Notes: generated from the sequence alone by a model not told the origin. Positions 10,015-18,823 are shown, counted from the first letter of the stretch. The stretch is 64,000 nt of DNA from Streptomyces leeuwenhoekii (GCF_001013905.1 NZ_LN831790.1:62001-126000), one strand, 5' to 3'. Numbers and translations are program-made.

Positions 10015-10432
10015 GGAGCCTGACGTGTCCGCTGTGAGGAGCCTAGCCAGTTGCGGACTCTAAGTGTGCGATTAATCGCCCATAGTGATGATTGTGGCTG
10101 GAAGGCGGTGCGCGCACTCCACGAAAGGAATGGCCCTGCAGCACATGCCCGGTCTGACCTGCAGAACCGTTTCGATGTGCCACACAAGGAGATCGGGCCG
10201 ACCCGGACCGTCCCCCGGGGCGCCGCCGGGGTTCGCCGAGCCCGGGACGCGCGGAACCTCCTGCCTGCTGACCGACGGGTTCGACGGGTCAGCCCGATAC
10301 CCATGACACGCATGCTCTGCCACCGGGAACGAAATCACCGGGCAGGAAGTCAACGAACGGGTCGCACTACGCCCGTGAACCGGGCGAGGTGCCCCTTCCG
10401 GCCAAGATCGGGCATCAGCGCGGTGTGGCCCC
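10015..10432. other. Intergenic region without a recognised gene
   Basis: About 400 bases between the DUF6603-like gene and the ATP-grasp gene, both on the minus strand. Open frames here are short and lack ribosome sites. It should hold the promoter of the four-gene operon at its left end; a minus-strand TAGGCT (-10-like) lies near 10037-10042, but I see no good -35 partner. Confidence 0.5.
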
Positions 10433-11419
10433 TCAACCGCCTGGATTCAGTCCCAGTCGGGCGGTGGCTGAGGAGATCACCGCATCGGCCAGGGCGGTGG
10501 CGGGGTCCAGACCGGCCAGCACGAGCGCCTGGTGCGAGGCGCCGCCGGCAGGAAGACCGGGCAGGCCGTTGACTTCCAGCAGGTGCAGGCGGCCGTCCGG
10601 TGAGAGGCGGAAGTCGGCCCGTGCGAAGTCCAGCAGTCCGAGAACCTGTACGGCGCGGTGGGTCAGGGTGCGGGCCTGGCGGGCGAGCGGGGCGGGGATC
10701 GGTGCGGGGACCTGGAGGTGTTTCCAGCGCTCCGGGTCCTGTTTGAGGGTGTAGTCGAACAGTCCGCCGGCAGTGGCGGTGGCGGGCATGGTGGTCTCGG
10801 CCGGGGCGAGGGCTCCGCCGGCCGCAGAGAAGTACGGCACGGTGATGTCGCGCCCGGGCACGTACTCCTCGATGAGGACTCCGTCCGGGTATTCGCTCAG
10901 GCACGCCGCAACACGGGACATCGCCTCGTGCCGTGTGGCGGCCAGGGACTGCGGCCCGATGCCCTTGGAGCAGGACTCGAAATTCGGTTTCACGATCACC
11001 GGGAACCGCAGCCCCTCCAGCACGGGGACCTCACCTGGGTCCTTCACGAAGACCCAGCCGGGGGTCGGGATCTGGTGGGAGCGCAGGAGGAGCTTGGTCA
11101 GGTGCTTGTCCAGGGCGAGCCCCAGAGGCATGGGTCCGGAGCCGGTGTGGGCCAGGCCCAGCTGCTGGTAGAGGGCGGGGTAGAACGACTGCCGCCAGGG
11201 GCCGGCCCATCCTTCCGCCAGGTTGAACACCAACCCCGGCCGGGCCGCACGAAGACGGGCCACCGTCTCCTCGACCGCCCCGCCGACGTCCATGGCGACC
11301 GGATCGTGCCCCAGACACCGCATGCTCTCCAGCAACTGGGCCACTTCCTCGCGAGAGGTGAATCCACGCTGGTCCACCCCGTCACCGCGCCGCAGATTGT
11401 GAGCAAGGGCAACACGCAC
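10433..11419 (-). CDS. D-alanine-D-alanine ligase-like ATP-grasp protein
   Basis: A 328-aa ATP-grasp enzyme that probably ligates a carboxylate to an amine using ATP. The GTG at 11419 (VRVALAHNLRRGD) is preceded by GGGGGAGG five bases upstream. ATP-grasp features are visible: LDKHLTKLLLRSHQIPTPGW, FPVIVKPNFESCSKGIG (ATP-binding lysine and glycine loop), VLIEEYVPGRDITVP, and DFRLSPDGRLHLLEVNGLPGL near the C-terminus (metal ligands Glu and Asn). Family members make D-Ala-D-Ala or other dipeptides. It stands alone, so the substrate is unknown. It is transcribed away from the PRC-barrel gene. Confidence 0.85.
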   Translation of the reverse strand: MRVALAHNLRRGDGVDQRGFTSREEVAQLLESMRCLGHDPVAMDVGGAVEETVARLRAARPGLVFNLAEGWAGPWRQSFYPALYQQLGLAHTGSGPMPLGLALDKHLTKLLLRSHQIPTPGWVFVKDPGEVPVLEGLRFPVIVKPNFESCSKGIGPQSLAATRHEAMSRVAACLSEYPDGVLIEEYVPGRDITVPYFSAAGGALAPAETTMPATATAGGLFDYTLKQDPERWKHLQVPAPIPAPLARQARTLTHRAVQVLGLLDFARADFRLSPDGRLHLLEVNGLPGLPAGGASHQALVLAGLDPATALADAVISSATARLGLNPGG

Positions 11420-11782
11420 GACAACCTCCCCCAAACAGGCCGAGCGCTCCCTCCGGCCGCCCAGGTCCTACCCCGCAGCAGCCGCTGGCACCGCGCCAGG
11501 GGAGAGAGGCGCTCGCCAACGGACAGACAAGCGCAGGCCGTGCGGGTGCCACCCGCTGTACTCCCGCGCACCCCTGTGCGATCTTGCCCGGAAACACGCT
11601 GAGGCATCGCCGGCCGTGCCCGCTCGCACGGGAGTCGCAGGAGTGAAGTTGGCCCCCGTGAGGGTCTGGGGCGAAATCTTCCCGAGCAGTAAGCGCTCAC
11701 GTGACACGGCGGCTCTCCCGCGTGTCTCCTTCGCCGGAAGAAACCCGCCGCCTTGATAGCAGTTCTCCGAAAGGGTTTTCGT
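11420..11782. promoter_or_regulatory. Divergent intergenic region
   Basis: About 360 bases between the divergently transcribed ATP-grasp gene and PRC-barrel gene, so promoters for both should lie here. I found no confident -35/-10 pair and no conserved open frame. Confidence 0.4.
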
Positions 11783-12133
11783 ATGAATGAGCACATGTGG
11801 ACCCACTCCCCAGCCTCCGGCTATCAGATGGGCACCGGTCTGGCCGGCTACAAGGTCGAGGCCAGGGACGGCGAGATCGGCAAGGTCGACAAGCACTCCG
11901 ATGACGTCGGCTCCGCCTACATCGTGGTCGACACCGGCGTGTGGATCTTCGGCAAGGAAGTCCTCCTTCCCGCCGGCACGATCACCCGCATCGACCAGGA
12001 AGAGCACAAGGTCTTCGTCAGCCGGACCAAGGAGGAGATCAAGGGCGCTCCCGGGTTCGACAGGAGCCGGCACCTCGGAGACCCGGGCTACCACCGCCAG
12101 GTGGGTGACTACTACAGCCGGCTCCCCATGTGA
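11783..12133 (+). CDS. PRC-barrel domain protein
   Basis: A 116-aa soluble protein. The ATG at 11783 follows AAAGGG by eight bases; an in-frame upstream start lacks such a site. Residues about 15-75 form a PRC-barrel: YKVEARDGEIGKVDKH, YIVVDTGVWIFGKEVLLPAG, ITRIDQEEHKVFVSRTKEEI. PRC-barrels are small beta folds found in RimM and in photosynthetic reaction centre H subunits; stand-alone forms are common in streptomycetes and often stress-induced. The C-terminal tail (DRSRHLGDPGYHRQVGDYYS) is polar and probably disordered. Function is otherwise unknown. Confidence 0.88.
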   Translation: MNEHMWTHSPASGYQMGTGLAGYKVEARDGEIGKVDKHSDDVGSAYIVVDTGVWIFGKEVLLPAGTITRIDQEEHKVFVSRTKEEIKGAPGFDRSRHLGDPGYHRQVGDYYSRLPM

Positions 12134-12285
12134 CGGACACCCCGCAGACACGGGCCGGGGGCGGCATTCCAGGTGCCACCGGCGGCCGTGGCCCGGGCCA
12201 CGGCCGCCGCCGCTCCGTCAGGCGTCAGGATCATCCTTCGAAGAGGGGGTGAGGAGAGGGCCTTCGGCTGGCCTGTGAATCACCT

Positions 12286-12723
12286 CTAGCGCGAGGGCTC
12301 ATTCAGCCAGGTGATCCTGCCTTTGATGTCCACGGTGCCATGCGTGTCGTCCGGCAAATCGGCCACGAGGTCGCCTTCGACCTGCTGGCCCGGCTGCAGC
12401 GTTCCGTACTCGCAGCGCACCGACGGCTCTGCCACCTTGCACGGATTGCTGACCCGGGCAACGCGAAGGGGCGGGGTCAGCCGGTGCGTCATCACCACTT
12501 TGTGGACGGCCGTGTCGCCTGGGTTGGTGATCCTCCAGTGCCATGCAACGCTGTCGCCGCCCTCGCTGACTTGCGGGGGACCGTAGGTGAACTCGGCCTT
12601 GCCAGGGGAGGCGTCAAGAGCGGTGGCCTGAGCCGAGGACAGGAGCACGAACAGGGCCACAGCGGTGGCCACGGCAGCAGTAGCCCGGCCCAGCCGACGT
12701 CCGTACATGCGATCGATCTTCAT
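12286..12723 (-). CDS. Secreted protein, DUF11-like
   Basis: A 145-aa exported protein. It starts with a Sec signal peptide: basic MKIDRMYGRRLGR, a hydrophobic core to about residue 32, and an Ala-rich cleavage site before LDASPG. The mature part (WHWRITNPGDTAVHKVVMTH ... LQPGQQVEGDLVADLPDDTH) resembles the Ig-like DUF11 fold seen in cell-surface proteins. The ATG at 12723 has GAGGA just upstream. Probably an extracellular or wall-associated structural protein; no catalytic residues are seen. Confidence 0.8.
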   Translation of the reverse strand: MKIDRMYGRRLGRATAAVATAVALFVLLSSAQATALDASPGKAEFTYGPPQVSEGGDSVAWHWRITNPGDTAVHKVVMTHRLTPPLRVARVSNPCKVAEPSVRCEYGTLQPGQQVEGDLVADLPDDTHGTVDIKGRITWLNEPSR

Positions 12724-12813
12724 GAAGTCCTCAACGGCCTGTCAGCGACAGGGGTTACGCACTCAATCGATCGCCACACTGGACTCGACGCTTTAACACC
12801 CCAGGAGCAGCAC

Positions 12814-13038
12814 GTGAGTTTCACATCATCCCCAACGCCGCCGAATCCGCCAAAGCCCTCCCAGCCCGGCCCGTTCATGACGCTGCACACTGCCATGGTC
12901 CTCCTGACGGCGGTTGTCGCCGGCCTTGTCGTCGGCGGCCTCACCTTCCTCAACGGTAGGCCGGCCGCCGGGGCGGTCCTCGTCGGTTTGGTAAGCACCG
13001 GCGGCAGCGTGCCCGTGCTGCACACCCTCATCGGATGA
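12814..13038 (+). CDS. Small membrane protein, 74 aa
   Basis: The GTG start at 12814 follows AGGAG by eight bases. A Pro/Ser-rich N-terminus of about 20 residues (SSPTPPNPPKPSQPGP) precedes two hydrophobic segments, about residues 26-46 and 53-72, separated by the short loop NGRPAAG. This topology looks like a two-helix membrane peptide. Function unknown. It is divergent from the secreted-protein gene at 12723. Confidence 0.65.
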   Translation: MSFTSSPTPPNPPKPSQPGPFMTLHTAMVLLTAVVAGLVVGGLTFLNGRPAAGAVLVGLVSTGGSVPVLHTLIG

Positions 13039-13147
13039 CGCCCCTGGACGCGGCGTGATCGGAAACCTGATCAGAGGCCCCCAGCAGGTGAAGGCGCTCG
13101 CGCGGTTCCCGGGCCCAGCCGCTACGTCCGGGGCGGACCACCCGTCG

Positions 13148-13306
13148 ATGTCGGCCGGCCTGGTGAGCCTGGTCGTCACCGGCGCGGGCATGACCGGTCT
13201 CTTCCTCGTCCCGGTCGCCTGCTCCCGTCAGTTGCCGGACGTCATCCGCCGACGCGCGGCCGAGCGGCGTGCCGGTGCGGGCCCGGCCGGGCTGGACGAT
13301 GCCTGA
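13148..13306 (+). CDS. Possible small membrane protein
   Basis: A weak candidate of about 52 aa (MSAGLVSLVVTGAGMTGLFL...) with one hydrophobic segment followed by an Arg/Ala-rich tail. It follows the 74-aa membrane gene on the same strand. There is no good ribosome site, so it may not be translated. Confidence 0.28.
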   Translation: MSAGLVSLVVTGAGMTGLFLVPVACSRQLPDVIRRRAAERRAGAGPAGLDDA

Positions 13307-13362
13307 TTGCCCGGACCGGCGCCCGCGGGGGATGCTGCGCCTGCGACAGCGAAGGGGAGAGC

Positions 13363-13845
13363 GTGTGCGAGTACGACGAAGAAGCTGCTGGCGAAGCGCT
13401 CAGGAAGGCTGCTGAGCTGTTGCCGGACGACGGCACGGGCGACGGAGCCGAGGCGGCGCAGCAGGCTGTCCAGGAGGCGCTCCAGGCGCTCCCCGGCACG
13501 CCGGAGCCGGGCTGGACGCCCGAGCAGGAGAAGCAGATCCAGGCGATGGTGCACGAGCGCGCCGGCCTGCTGCGCCGGCGTCGTCAGGAGCAGGCGCGCA
13601 AGCGCTACGTCGGCCTGGCCATGTACAGCGACCCGCAGCTAGTGGACGAAGCCGAACTGCGCATGTGGAAGCAGAACATGACGGTGGCCATCCTGCTGGA
13701 GTTCGCGGTCAGCGACATGCGCCCCGACGACGTGCAGTCGGCGGTGACCCGTCTGGAGATCGTGCACGCCGCCACCTACGCGGACCTCACGGAGTTCAAG
13801 CAGAAGATGGCCGACGGGGAGCAGGGCAACCCCAGCGGCCCGTGA
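13363..13845 (+). CDS. Hypothetical 160-aa protein
   Basis: The GTG at 13363 follows AAGGGGAGA. The protein is acidic and largely helical: an Ala/Glu-rich N-terminal third, a basic linker (RAGLLRRRRQEQARKRYV), then a compact C-terminal part (WKQNMTVAILLEFAVSDMRP, VHAATYADLTEFKQKM). No known domain, signal or membrane segment is recognised. It is probably a cytoplasmic protein. Confidence 0.65.
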   Translation: MCEYDEEAAGEALRKAAELLPDDGTGDGAEAAQQAVQEALQALPGTPEPGWTPEQEKQIQAMVHERAGLLRRRRQEQARKRYVGLAMYSDPQLVDEAELRMWKQNMTVAILLEFAVSDMRPDDVQSAVTRLEIVHAATYADLTEFKQKMADGEQGNPSGP

Positions 13846-14028
13846 CCGCACGGGCAGCTCGGGCGTTGGACACGACAGCGCGTGCATGAACATCCGACCC
13901 CCCGCGGATACGCGCGTGAGGCGTCCAGGCGCCGCCCCTGCTCGTGATCGCCAACGGGAGAGTGCGGGTTGTGCGTCAGGTGCGCAACGCTCCGGACGCC
14001 GGGACCGGCGCGCGGTCAGCCTGCGGGC

Positions 14029-14584
14029 ATGGACAAGTTCATCGAGGTGGCCAGCACGCTTCGTCTCCGGGGCGATCATCGCCGTTCTGGCGTCGTGGCT
14101 GACCAACCGCGCCCGCAACCACCAGGAGCAGCAGGCCGAGATCGGGGCCCTTCGGGTGCAGGCGGACGCGATGACGGTGGCGGTGATGGAACTGCAGGGC
14201 GCGGCCGCCGCCAACCGGCTGCTGTGGGAGGGGCCGGCCGAGCGCGGCCGGACGTTCCTGCTGACCGCGCTCGCCTTCGCCGGTGGCGCCGCCCGCGCCC
14301 GGATAGCTGGCGGAACCGACGTGCAGAGCGGGCTGGTGGGCTTTGGCCGGGCGGCCGAGCTGCTGAGCCGGGAGAGGGTGGCGAGCAAGCAGATCGTGGC
14401 CGCCGTGCGGGAGCCGCTCACCCGGGCCGCCACCGCTGCCGCCCCGCTCATGCGCTGCTCCGACCCGGCCGTCGGCAGGCATCCTGCTCCGCCCGGCGAC
14501 GAGCGGAGGGCGACGGGCGACGATGCACCGGCTTTCACCGGGGCCCGACCACGAGGTCGACGTGGCCGGACGGCATCACCGTAG
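14029..14584 (+). pseudogene. Frameshifted signal-anchor protein
   Basis: An ATG at 14029 encodes MDKFIEVAST, then the coding-like sequence continues one frame over as RFVSGAIIAVLASWLTNRAR, a typical membrane anchor, followed by a helical domain (HQEQQAEIGALRVQADAMTV). Restoring a lost CG near 14056 would join them. The downstream part is open to 14584. Either a real frameshift mutation or a sequencing error; the product would be a membrane-anchored hypothetical protein. Confidence 0.4.
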
Positions 14585-15073
14585 GCCGCTGTCGGCTGCC
14601 CGCCGGAAGACATCCTCACAAGTGGGCCGTGGCATGGGCGAGCTCTCGGCGAGCACGGTCAGCGCATGGCGCACTTCCCGGCTCAGCTGGAAGAGCCGGC
14701 GGCTTCCCTGCCCGCCCTCGTAGGCGGAGAGGCGGAAGAGGGCGACTGCCTGATGGTCGCGCTCGTCGGCGAAGGTGTCAGGGAGTCCCGCGAGGAGTTC
14801 GAAGTCGCGCTTGCCGGTGGCCGCGTCGGCCACCGTCTCCAGGGGCAGGGTGCCAAGGTCTTCAGCGGGCACTGACGCGTCGGCCGCGACCGCATGGGCG
14901 GCCAGGGCGGCGAAGATCCCGATCAGCCGCTCGCCTACTGCCTCGCTGATTCCCCAGGTCCGCAGGCGCTCGCGGCGGTCAGCCTGTTCGTCCGGCTCCT
15001 GGTCCACCAGCGGCAGCAGGACACGCCCCAGGTGAGCGCAGCGGCGCCAGAGCAGGTCGGGGTCCGCGGTCAC
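14576..15073 (-). CDS. Hypothetical 165-aa protein
   Basis: The GTG at 15073 (VTADPDLLWRRCAHLG) has AGGAG five bases upstream. The protein is soluble, acidic and helical, with an EPDEQADRRERLRTWGISEA segment and a central Ala-rich helix. No known domain is recognised. It faces the frameshifted gene at 14029-14584 and overlaps its end by nine bases. Confidence 0.6.
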   Translation of the reverse strand: MTADPDLLWRRCAHLGRVLLPLVDQEPDEQADRRERLRTWGISEAVGERLIGIFAALAAHAVAADASVPAEDLGTLPLETVADAATGKRDFELLAGLPDTFADERDHQAVALFRLSAYEGGQGSRRLFQLSREVRHALTVLAESSPMPRPTCEDVFRRAADSGLR

Positions 15074-15096
15074 GGTCACTCCTCTCTTCCGAGAGC

Positions 15097-15141
15097 GGAA
15101 GGCCTGCGGCGACCAGTGGTCTCGGTCGCCGCAGGCCTTCC
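15097..15141 (-). terminator. Perfect 18-bp inverted repeat
   Basis: Arms 15097-15114 and 15124-15141 are perfectly complementary with a nine-base loop. It sits just after the end (15181) of the secreted-protein pseudogene and just before the ribosome site of the gene starting at 15073. It most likely terminates transcription arriving from the right. Confidence 0.7.
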
Positions 15142-15180
15142 AATGTGCCACTACGCGCAGGGTACGTACAGGACGGAGCT

Positions 15181-15645
15181 TTAGGCGGTACCGCTCGCGG
15201 ACCCACTGCTGCTCACAATGGTCCCGACGGTGACGGAGCGCCAGCCGACGTTCGGGTCACCGGGGCGGTTCGTGCAGGTAGCCCTCGCCGTCGTGGACCG
15301 GAGAGGCGGAGCGCACTGGTACTGGCGTGAGCTCGAGGCGGCCGTCATCCACATGTTCGAGAAGTTGTTGTAGAACTCCAGGTCCACGCCGCCGTTGCAG
15401 GCTGAAGGTCCGCCCTAACACGTCTCGATGCCTCCGGTGCCGGTCATGGTGGAACCGCTGTGATTGGGCTTGGACGCGTAGAACACGCACGACGCTGTTT
15501 CGCCCGCCGGCTCCGCGCTGGGAACCGTCACCTCGACGGACGGCGGTCCCGGGTTGGGCGGCGGGGCCGCCTGGGCTGTGTGTGTGCCGACGGCCGTGAA
15601 GACCATGCCGGCGACGAATAACCCCCCGAGGTGTCCCAGATTCAT
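15181..15645 (-). pseudogene. Secreted protein interrupted by an amber codon
   Basis: The ATG at 15645 follows GGGGAGGGG. It encodes a Sec signal peptide (MNLGHLGGLFVAGMVFTAVG, cleavage near AQA) and a Pro-rich start. The frame reads ETC, then TAG at 15415-15417, then continues in the same frame with no other stop as GGPSACNGGVDLEF to 15181. The segment after the stop looks like genuine protein (NNFSNMWMTAASSSRQYQCA) with cysteines that could pair with those before it. A one-base nonsense change is the simplest reading. Truncated secretion or read-through are alternatives. Confidence 0.6.
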
Positions 15646-15731
15646 GGATACCCCTCCCCTTGGTTGCCCGGCTGCGGTCAGCGGGGCCGTAGGGACGAGA
15701 GCGTAGGACCCGGAAGGCATGTGCAGGAGTG

Positions 15732-16225
15732 TTATGTCGGCCAACTCGTACTCCTCCCGCTGAAGGGCTTTTGGCCTGTTTGTTGCAGGCCCTCACCAGA
15801 CGTGTGACGTAAGCCCCACACCGGCCCAGGACGCTGGTGTGTCCCCGACGGCATCGGGTGGCCGCTGCACGAGGAACTCGAGGCCCTATCGCGCTTCGAC
15901 GCGGTCGTCGGCGCCGACCGCACGCGCCGGGTCTAACGGCCGGGCATCGGAGTGTCCACGGCGCTCGGCCTGTACTGATGAGCTCATGGGAGATCAAATT
16001 CGAACCAGACCACCTTGCCAGTACTCAACGGAGCTGCGGCGAGGACCAGCGCGTACACAGAACCTCACCGGTGAGGAGATTGCTCGCGTACGCGGGCAGG
16101 CCGGTAACGAACAGGGGCTCGTCGAAGCGCAGCAGCGCACGGCGGGGCCTCACGGCGTCCAGGACCTTCCGCAGGATGCGAAACGCCTCGCCCCCGGCAG
16201 CTTCAATGCCGGTGTGACTGAGCAT
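15732..16225 (-). pseudogene. Decayed gene fragment
   Basis: A minus-strand frame reads RPRRALLRFDEPLF and ASNLLTGEVLCTRWSSPQLR, meets a TGA near 16025, and resumes in frame as VLARWSGSNLISHELISTGR before frameshifting. It looks like part of a real protein broken by a stop and frameshifts. I do not recognise the family. A short plus-strand piece near 15840-15935 (WPLHEELEALSRFDAVVGAD) may be the C-terminal scrap of another gene. Confidence 0.35.
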
Positions 16226-16278
16226 TTGATTTGGCGAGTTGAGCAGGATACCCGTACGGCCCGGTTGTTGATGTTGTT

Positions 16279-16677
16279 TTGGGCCTTTCCTCGCGTACGG
16301 CTCGTGCTCTGCGGTGTGCTCTCGCCACGGGTGACGTACAGGTCGTCGATGTTCCGGCAGGTCCGGTGTGGTCCCACGCCTGCCGTCTGGAGGACCTCGC
16401 GCTGCCGTACGCGCTGCCCGAGCGGGCCGCCGAGTGCCTGGATCTGCGGCCGGGATGGCCGCGTACGTGGACGGTGACGTGGAAGACCGGGAAGTCCGAG
16501 GTCATCGTCCCGGTGAAGGACCTGTCGGCGGGGCCGGCGATGGCGTCGGTGCCGGTGCGGCGGTTCTCTTGGCGGACCGGCCAGCGTCACCGGCCCGGGT
16601 TGGAGTGCCTGGTGACGACCGGCAGGCAGCACGGCTTCGAGAGTCTGGCCGACGCCGCCGCCCAGCTCACCCAATGA
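16279..16677 (+). pseudogene. TnsA-like transposase endonuclease fragment
   Basis: The frame contains WTVTWKTGKSEVIVPVKDL and VRRFSWRTGQRHRPGLECLV followed by TTGRQHGFESLA. I recognise this as the N-terminal part of the TnsA-like heteromeric transposase subunit common in streptomycetes. Full proteins continue for another 100 or more residues with the nuclease core; here homology stops at about 16655 and the frame closes at 16677. It is therefore a 3'-truncated remnant of a Tn7-like element. No partner TnsB/TnsC gene is present. Confidence 0.6.
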
Positions 16678-16808
16678 GCCCGGACGCGCTGGTTGGAACC
16701 AGTGCGGCTCGGCGAGCTGGTGGCTTCTGGGCGGTGGGACAGGCTTGTTGGCACCAAGTGGTCACGCTTCTTGCAACCGACCGCGAGTTGTCAGTCTTCT
16801 TGGCACCG

Positions 16809-16848
16809 CCCCTTGGGGGCCCGGCCGACGTGGCGGGCCCCCAAGGGG
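16809..16848 (-). terminator. Terminator after the SMI1-like gene
   Basis: Perfect 15-bp arms at 16809-16823 and 16834-16848 with a ten-base loop. It lies immediately downstream of the stop of the SMI1/KNR4-like gene (16854) on the minus strand, so it should end the toxin/immunity-like operon. Confidence 0.75.
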
Positions 16849-16853
16849 TCGGC

Positions 16854-17465
16854 TCAGTGCTGCGCGGGGTGGAACAGGGTGTCGTCGTAGTCCGGGAAGA
16901 CGGTCGGCATGACGCGACGGAACGCGGTGACCTCCGTACTGTCCTCCAGGCCCCGGCAGAGGGTCTGCGGCCAGTACCAGAAGCCACGGGAGGCGATCAA
17001 CCGTTCCAGGTAGGCGTCGAAGGAGTACCCGGTGTCGTACAGCTCCTCGCCGAGGTAGTGGTAGTGGACGGAATCGCTCGGCGGGACGAGTGCCGCGCAG
17101 GCCTCGGGGACGAACCGGTCGAGAGGCCGGACGGCGCGGAACTCCTGGTCCTGCGCCGAGTGCCAGACGATGCCCTCCCAGTCGCCGAGGACCTGACGCA
17201 ACGGCAGCAGGTTGATCAGGCCCTGGTCGGAGAGGTTGTGGTTGAGGAGCTCGGGAACAGTGTGCCGCCAGGTCAGGCGGACCGCGCCGACCTCGCGGTA
17301 GAAGGCCTCGACGCCCGCCGGGAGACGGCCGTCGGCCAGGCGGAGGGCGAGCTCCAGGTCGGCGGGCGGGGTCGGTGGCGCGACGGTGGCCTCCAGGAGC
17401 TCCACGCGGGGGTTGCGCTCCAGGTCGCTGATCATCGCGGACAGCCGGGCACGGGGGTCGATCAC
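16854..17465 (-). CDS. SMI1/KNR4-family (SUKH) protein, probable immunity protein
   Basis: A 203-aa cytoplasmic protein with the SMI1/KNR4 layout: an N-terminal part ending LPAGVEAFYREVGAVRLTW, then SDQGLINLLPLRQVLGDWEG, then a Tyr/Phe-rich helix (GYSFDAYLERLIASRGFWYW). SUKH proteins commonly neutralise nuclease toxins encoded next to them. The GTG at 17465 has GAAGGAGA upstream and lies 46 bases after the DUF4157/nuclease-like gene on the same strand. Its immunity role is inferred from family and position. Confidence 0.78.
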   Translation of the reverse strand: MIDPRARLSAMISDLERNPRVELLEATVAPPTPPADLELALRLADGRLPAGVEAFYREVGAVRLTWRHTVPELLNHNLSDQGLINLLPLRQVLGDWEGIVWHSAQDQEFRAVRPLDRFVPEACAALVPPSDSVHYHYLGEELYDTGYSFDAYLERLIASRGFWYWPQTLCRGLEDSTEVTAFRRVMPTVFPDYDDTLFHPAQH

Positions 17466-17511
17466 GGAGTTACGTCTCCTTCGGCGCCTCCGGCGGCGCC
17501 AGCGGGTGCGG

Positions 17512-18657
17512 TCAGTTCTTCAGTCGGTTGTTCTCGATCTCCCAGGCGTCGCCGCGCAGTTCGTTGCCGTTGGTGTCGTAGATGGTGTACTCGGCGTGGA
17601 TCTTGCCGGCAAGCTTGGCGGCGTAGTTGGCGTCGATGTCGGCGTCCACGTTGGCGTCGCCGGTCTTGAAATCCTTGGCGGCGGGGTGGGTGCTGTAGTC
17701 GGCCTTCACGTCGTACTCGACCACGTGGCCCTTGTTCAGCACCTCGTCCTTGACACTCTTCTCGACCTTGGCGTGGTGCGCCGAGTTCGCGGACGCGGTG
17801 ATCGGCGTCATGTTCTTCATGACGCCGGGGCCGCCGACGTTGTGGTTGAGCAGGTGTCCCTGCACCATGAAGTTCTGGAACCAGGTGCCGGTCGCTCCGC
17901 CCTTGGGCCACCAGGACGGCTGCTCCTGGGGTGCCGAGCCCTTCCCGAGCTGCCCCGGCCAGAGTTCGGCGTGCATGGTGGTACCGACGCCGTTGCCGTT
18001 CACCCCGCCGTAGTTGACGTACGGGGCGCCGGCGAACGCCCGCTGCACCGGCAGCTCCGGCGCTGCGGACGGGGAGTGGGCGGCGGCCCGTTGGACGGCG
18101 GCTTCGGGCACGGGCCCGCTCAGCGCCCGGACGGCGTTCGCCTCGGCGGCGCGCTCGAACCGGTCGCCGGGGTCGCTGACCGACAGTCCGTCCCCGTGGT
18201 CGGTGCCGGACACCGGGCCCGACCGCTGCTGGATGACATGGGTCAACTCGTGTGCCAGGGTGTGCTTGTCGCCGCCGCCGTGGCCGATCACGACGTGCTC
18301 GCCGGAGGTGTAGGCGCGGGCGCTCATCTCGGCCGCCGAGCGGGCCGCGGCGGGGCCGTCGTGGAGCCGCACGCTGCTGAAGTCGGCGCCCAGGCGGGCC
18401 TCCATCTCCGTCCGCACGCCGTCGGCCAGCGGACGGCCCGGCGACCGCAGTACCTGGTGGACCGTCGAGCGCTGGACCGGTGCCTCCTCCGGCTCCAGCT
18501 GCCGCCCGAGCAGTCGGACGACGGCCGCGTTGCCGATGCTGCGCTGCAGCGCGGCGAGCGAGCGGGGGTCCGGCGGCGCGGACTGCCGCTGTGCGGTCGA
18601 TCGGCCGTGGTCGCGGCGCTCGGACTCGCTCCGCCGTTTCGGGTCATGCGCGTGCAC
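17512..18657 (-). CDS. DUF4157 (eCIS core) protein with C-terminal nuclease-like domain
   Basis: A 381-aa protein. The GTG at 18657 follows AGGAGG by five bases. Residues about 70-180 form the DUF4157 domain, with LGADFSSVRLHDGPAA, the zinc-protease motif HELTH at 136-140, and DPGDRFERAAEANAV. The C-terminus has GHLLNHNVGGPG (267-278), KNMTPITASANSAH (281-294) and VEKSVKD, resembling a His-Me-finger DNA/RNA nuclease (GH...N.TP...N). DUF4157 domains are linked to extracellular contractile injection systems and their cargo. No signal peptide is present. With the SUKH gene behind it, a toxin/immunity pair is likely; no injection-system genes are in this window. Confidence 0.8.
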   Translation of the reverse strand: MHAHDPKRRSESERRDHGRSTAQRQSAPPDPRSLAALQRSIGNAAVVRLLGRQLEPEEAPVQRSTVHQVLRSPGRPLADGVRTEMEARLGADFSSVRLHDGPAAARSAAEMSARAYTSGEHVVIGHGGGDKHTLAHELTHVIQQRSGPVSGTDHGDGLSVSDPGDRFERAAEANAVRALSGPVPEAAVQRAAAHSPSAAPELPVQRAFAGAPYVNYGGVNGNGVGTTMHAELWPGQLGKGSAPQEQPSWWPKGGATGTWFQNFMVQGHLLNHNVGGPGVMKNMTPITASANSAHHAKVEKSVKDEVLNKGHVVEYDVKADYSTHPAAKDFKTGDANVDADIDANYAAKLAGKIHAEYTIYDTNGNELRGDAWEIENNRLKN

Positions 18658-18823
18658 ATCCACCTCCTGGACAGGCGGTTCGCACCGCGGTCGCTGTGTG
18701 TCCATGCCGGTCTACGGCGGATGCCGTGGGCCACGCAAGGACCACAGGGGCAGTGTCGGGGCAAACTCCGGGGGACCCGCCGGTGTCACACCGGCCGACC
18801 GGCCCCGGATCGGCGCCACCGTC

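Noticed and set aside
7906-10023. A 705-codon plus-strand frame opposite the DUF6603-like gene
   Set aside because: Its His/Gln/Gly/Ala-rich composition matches an antisense shadow; the opposite frame has clear beta-strand patterns.
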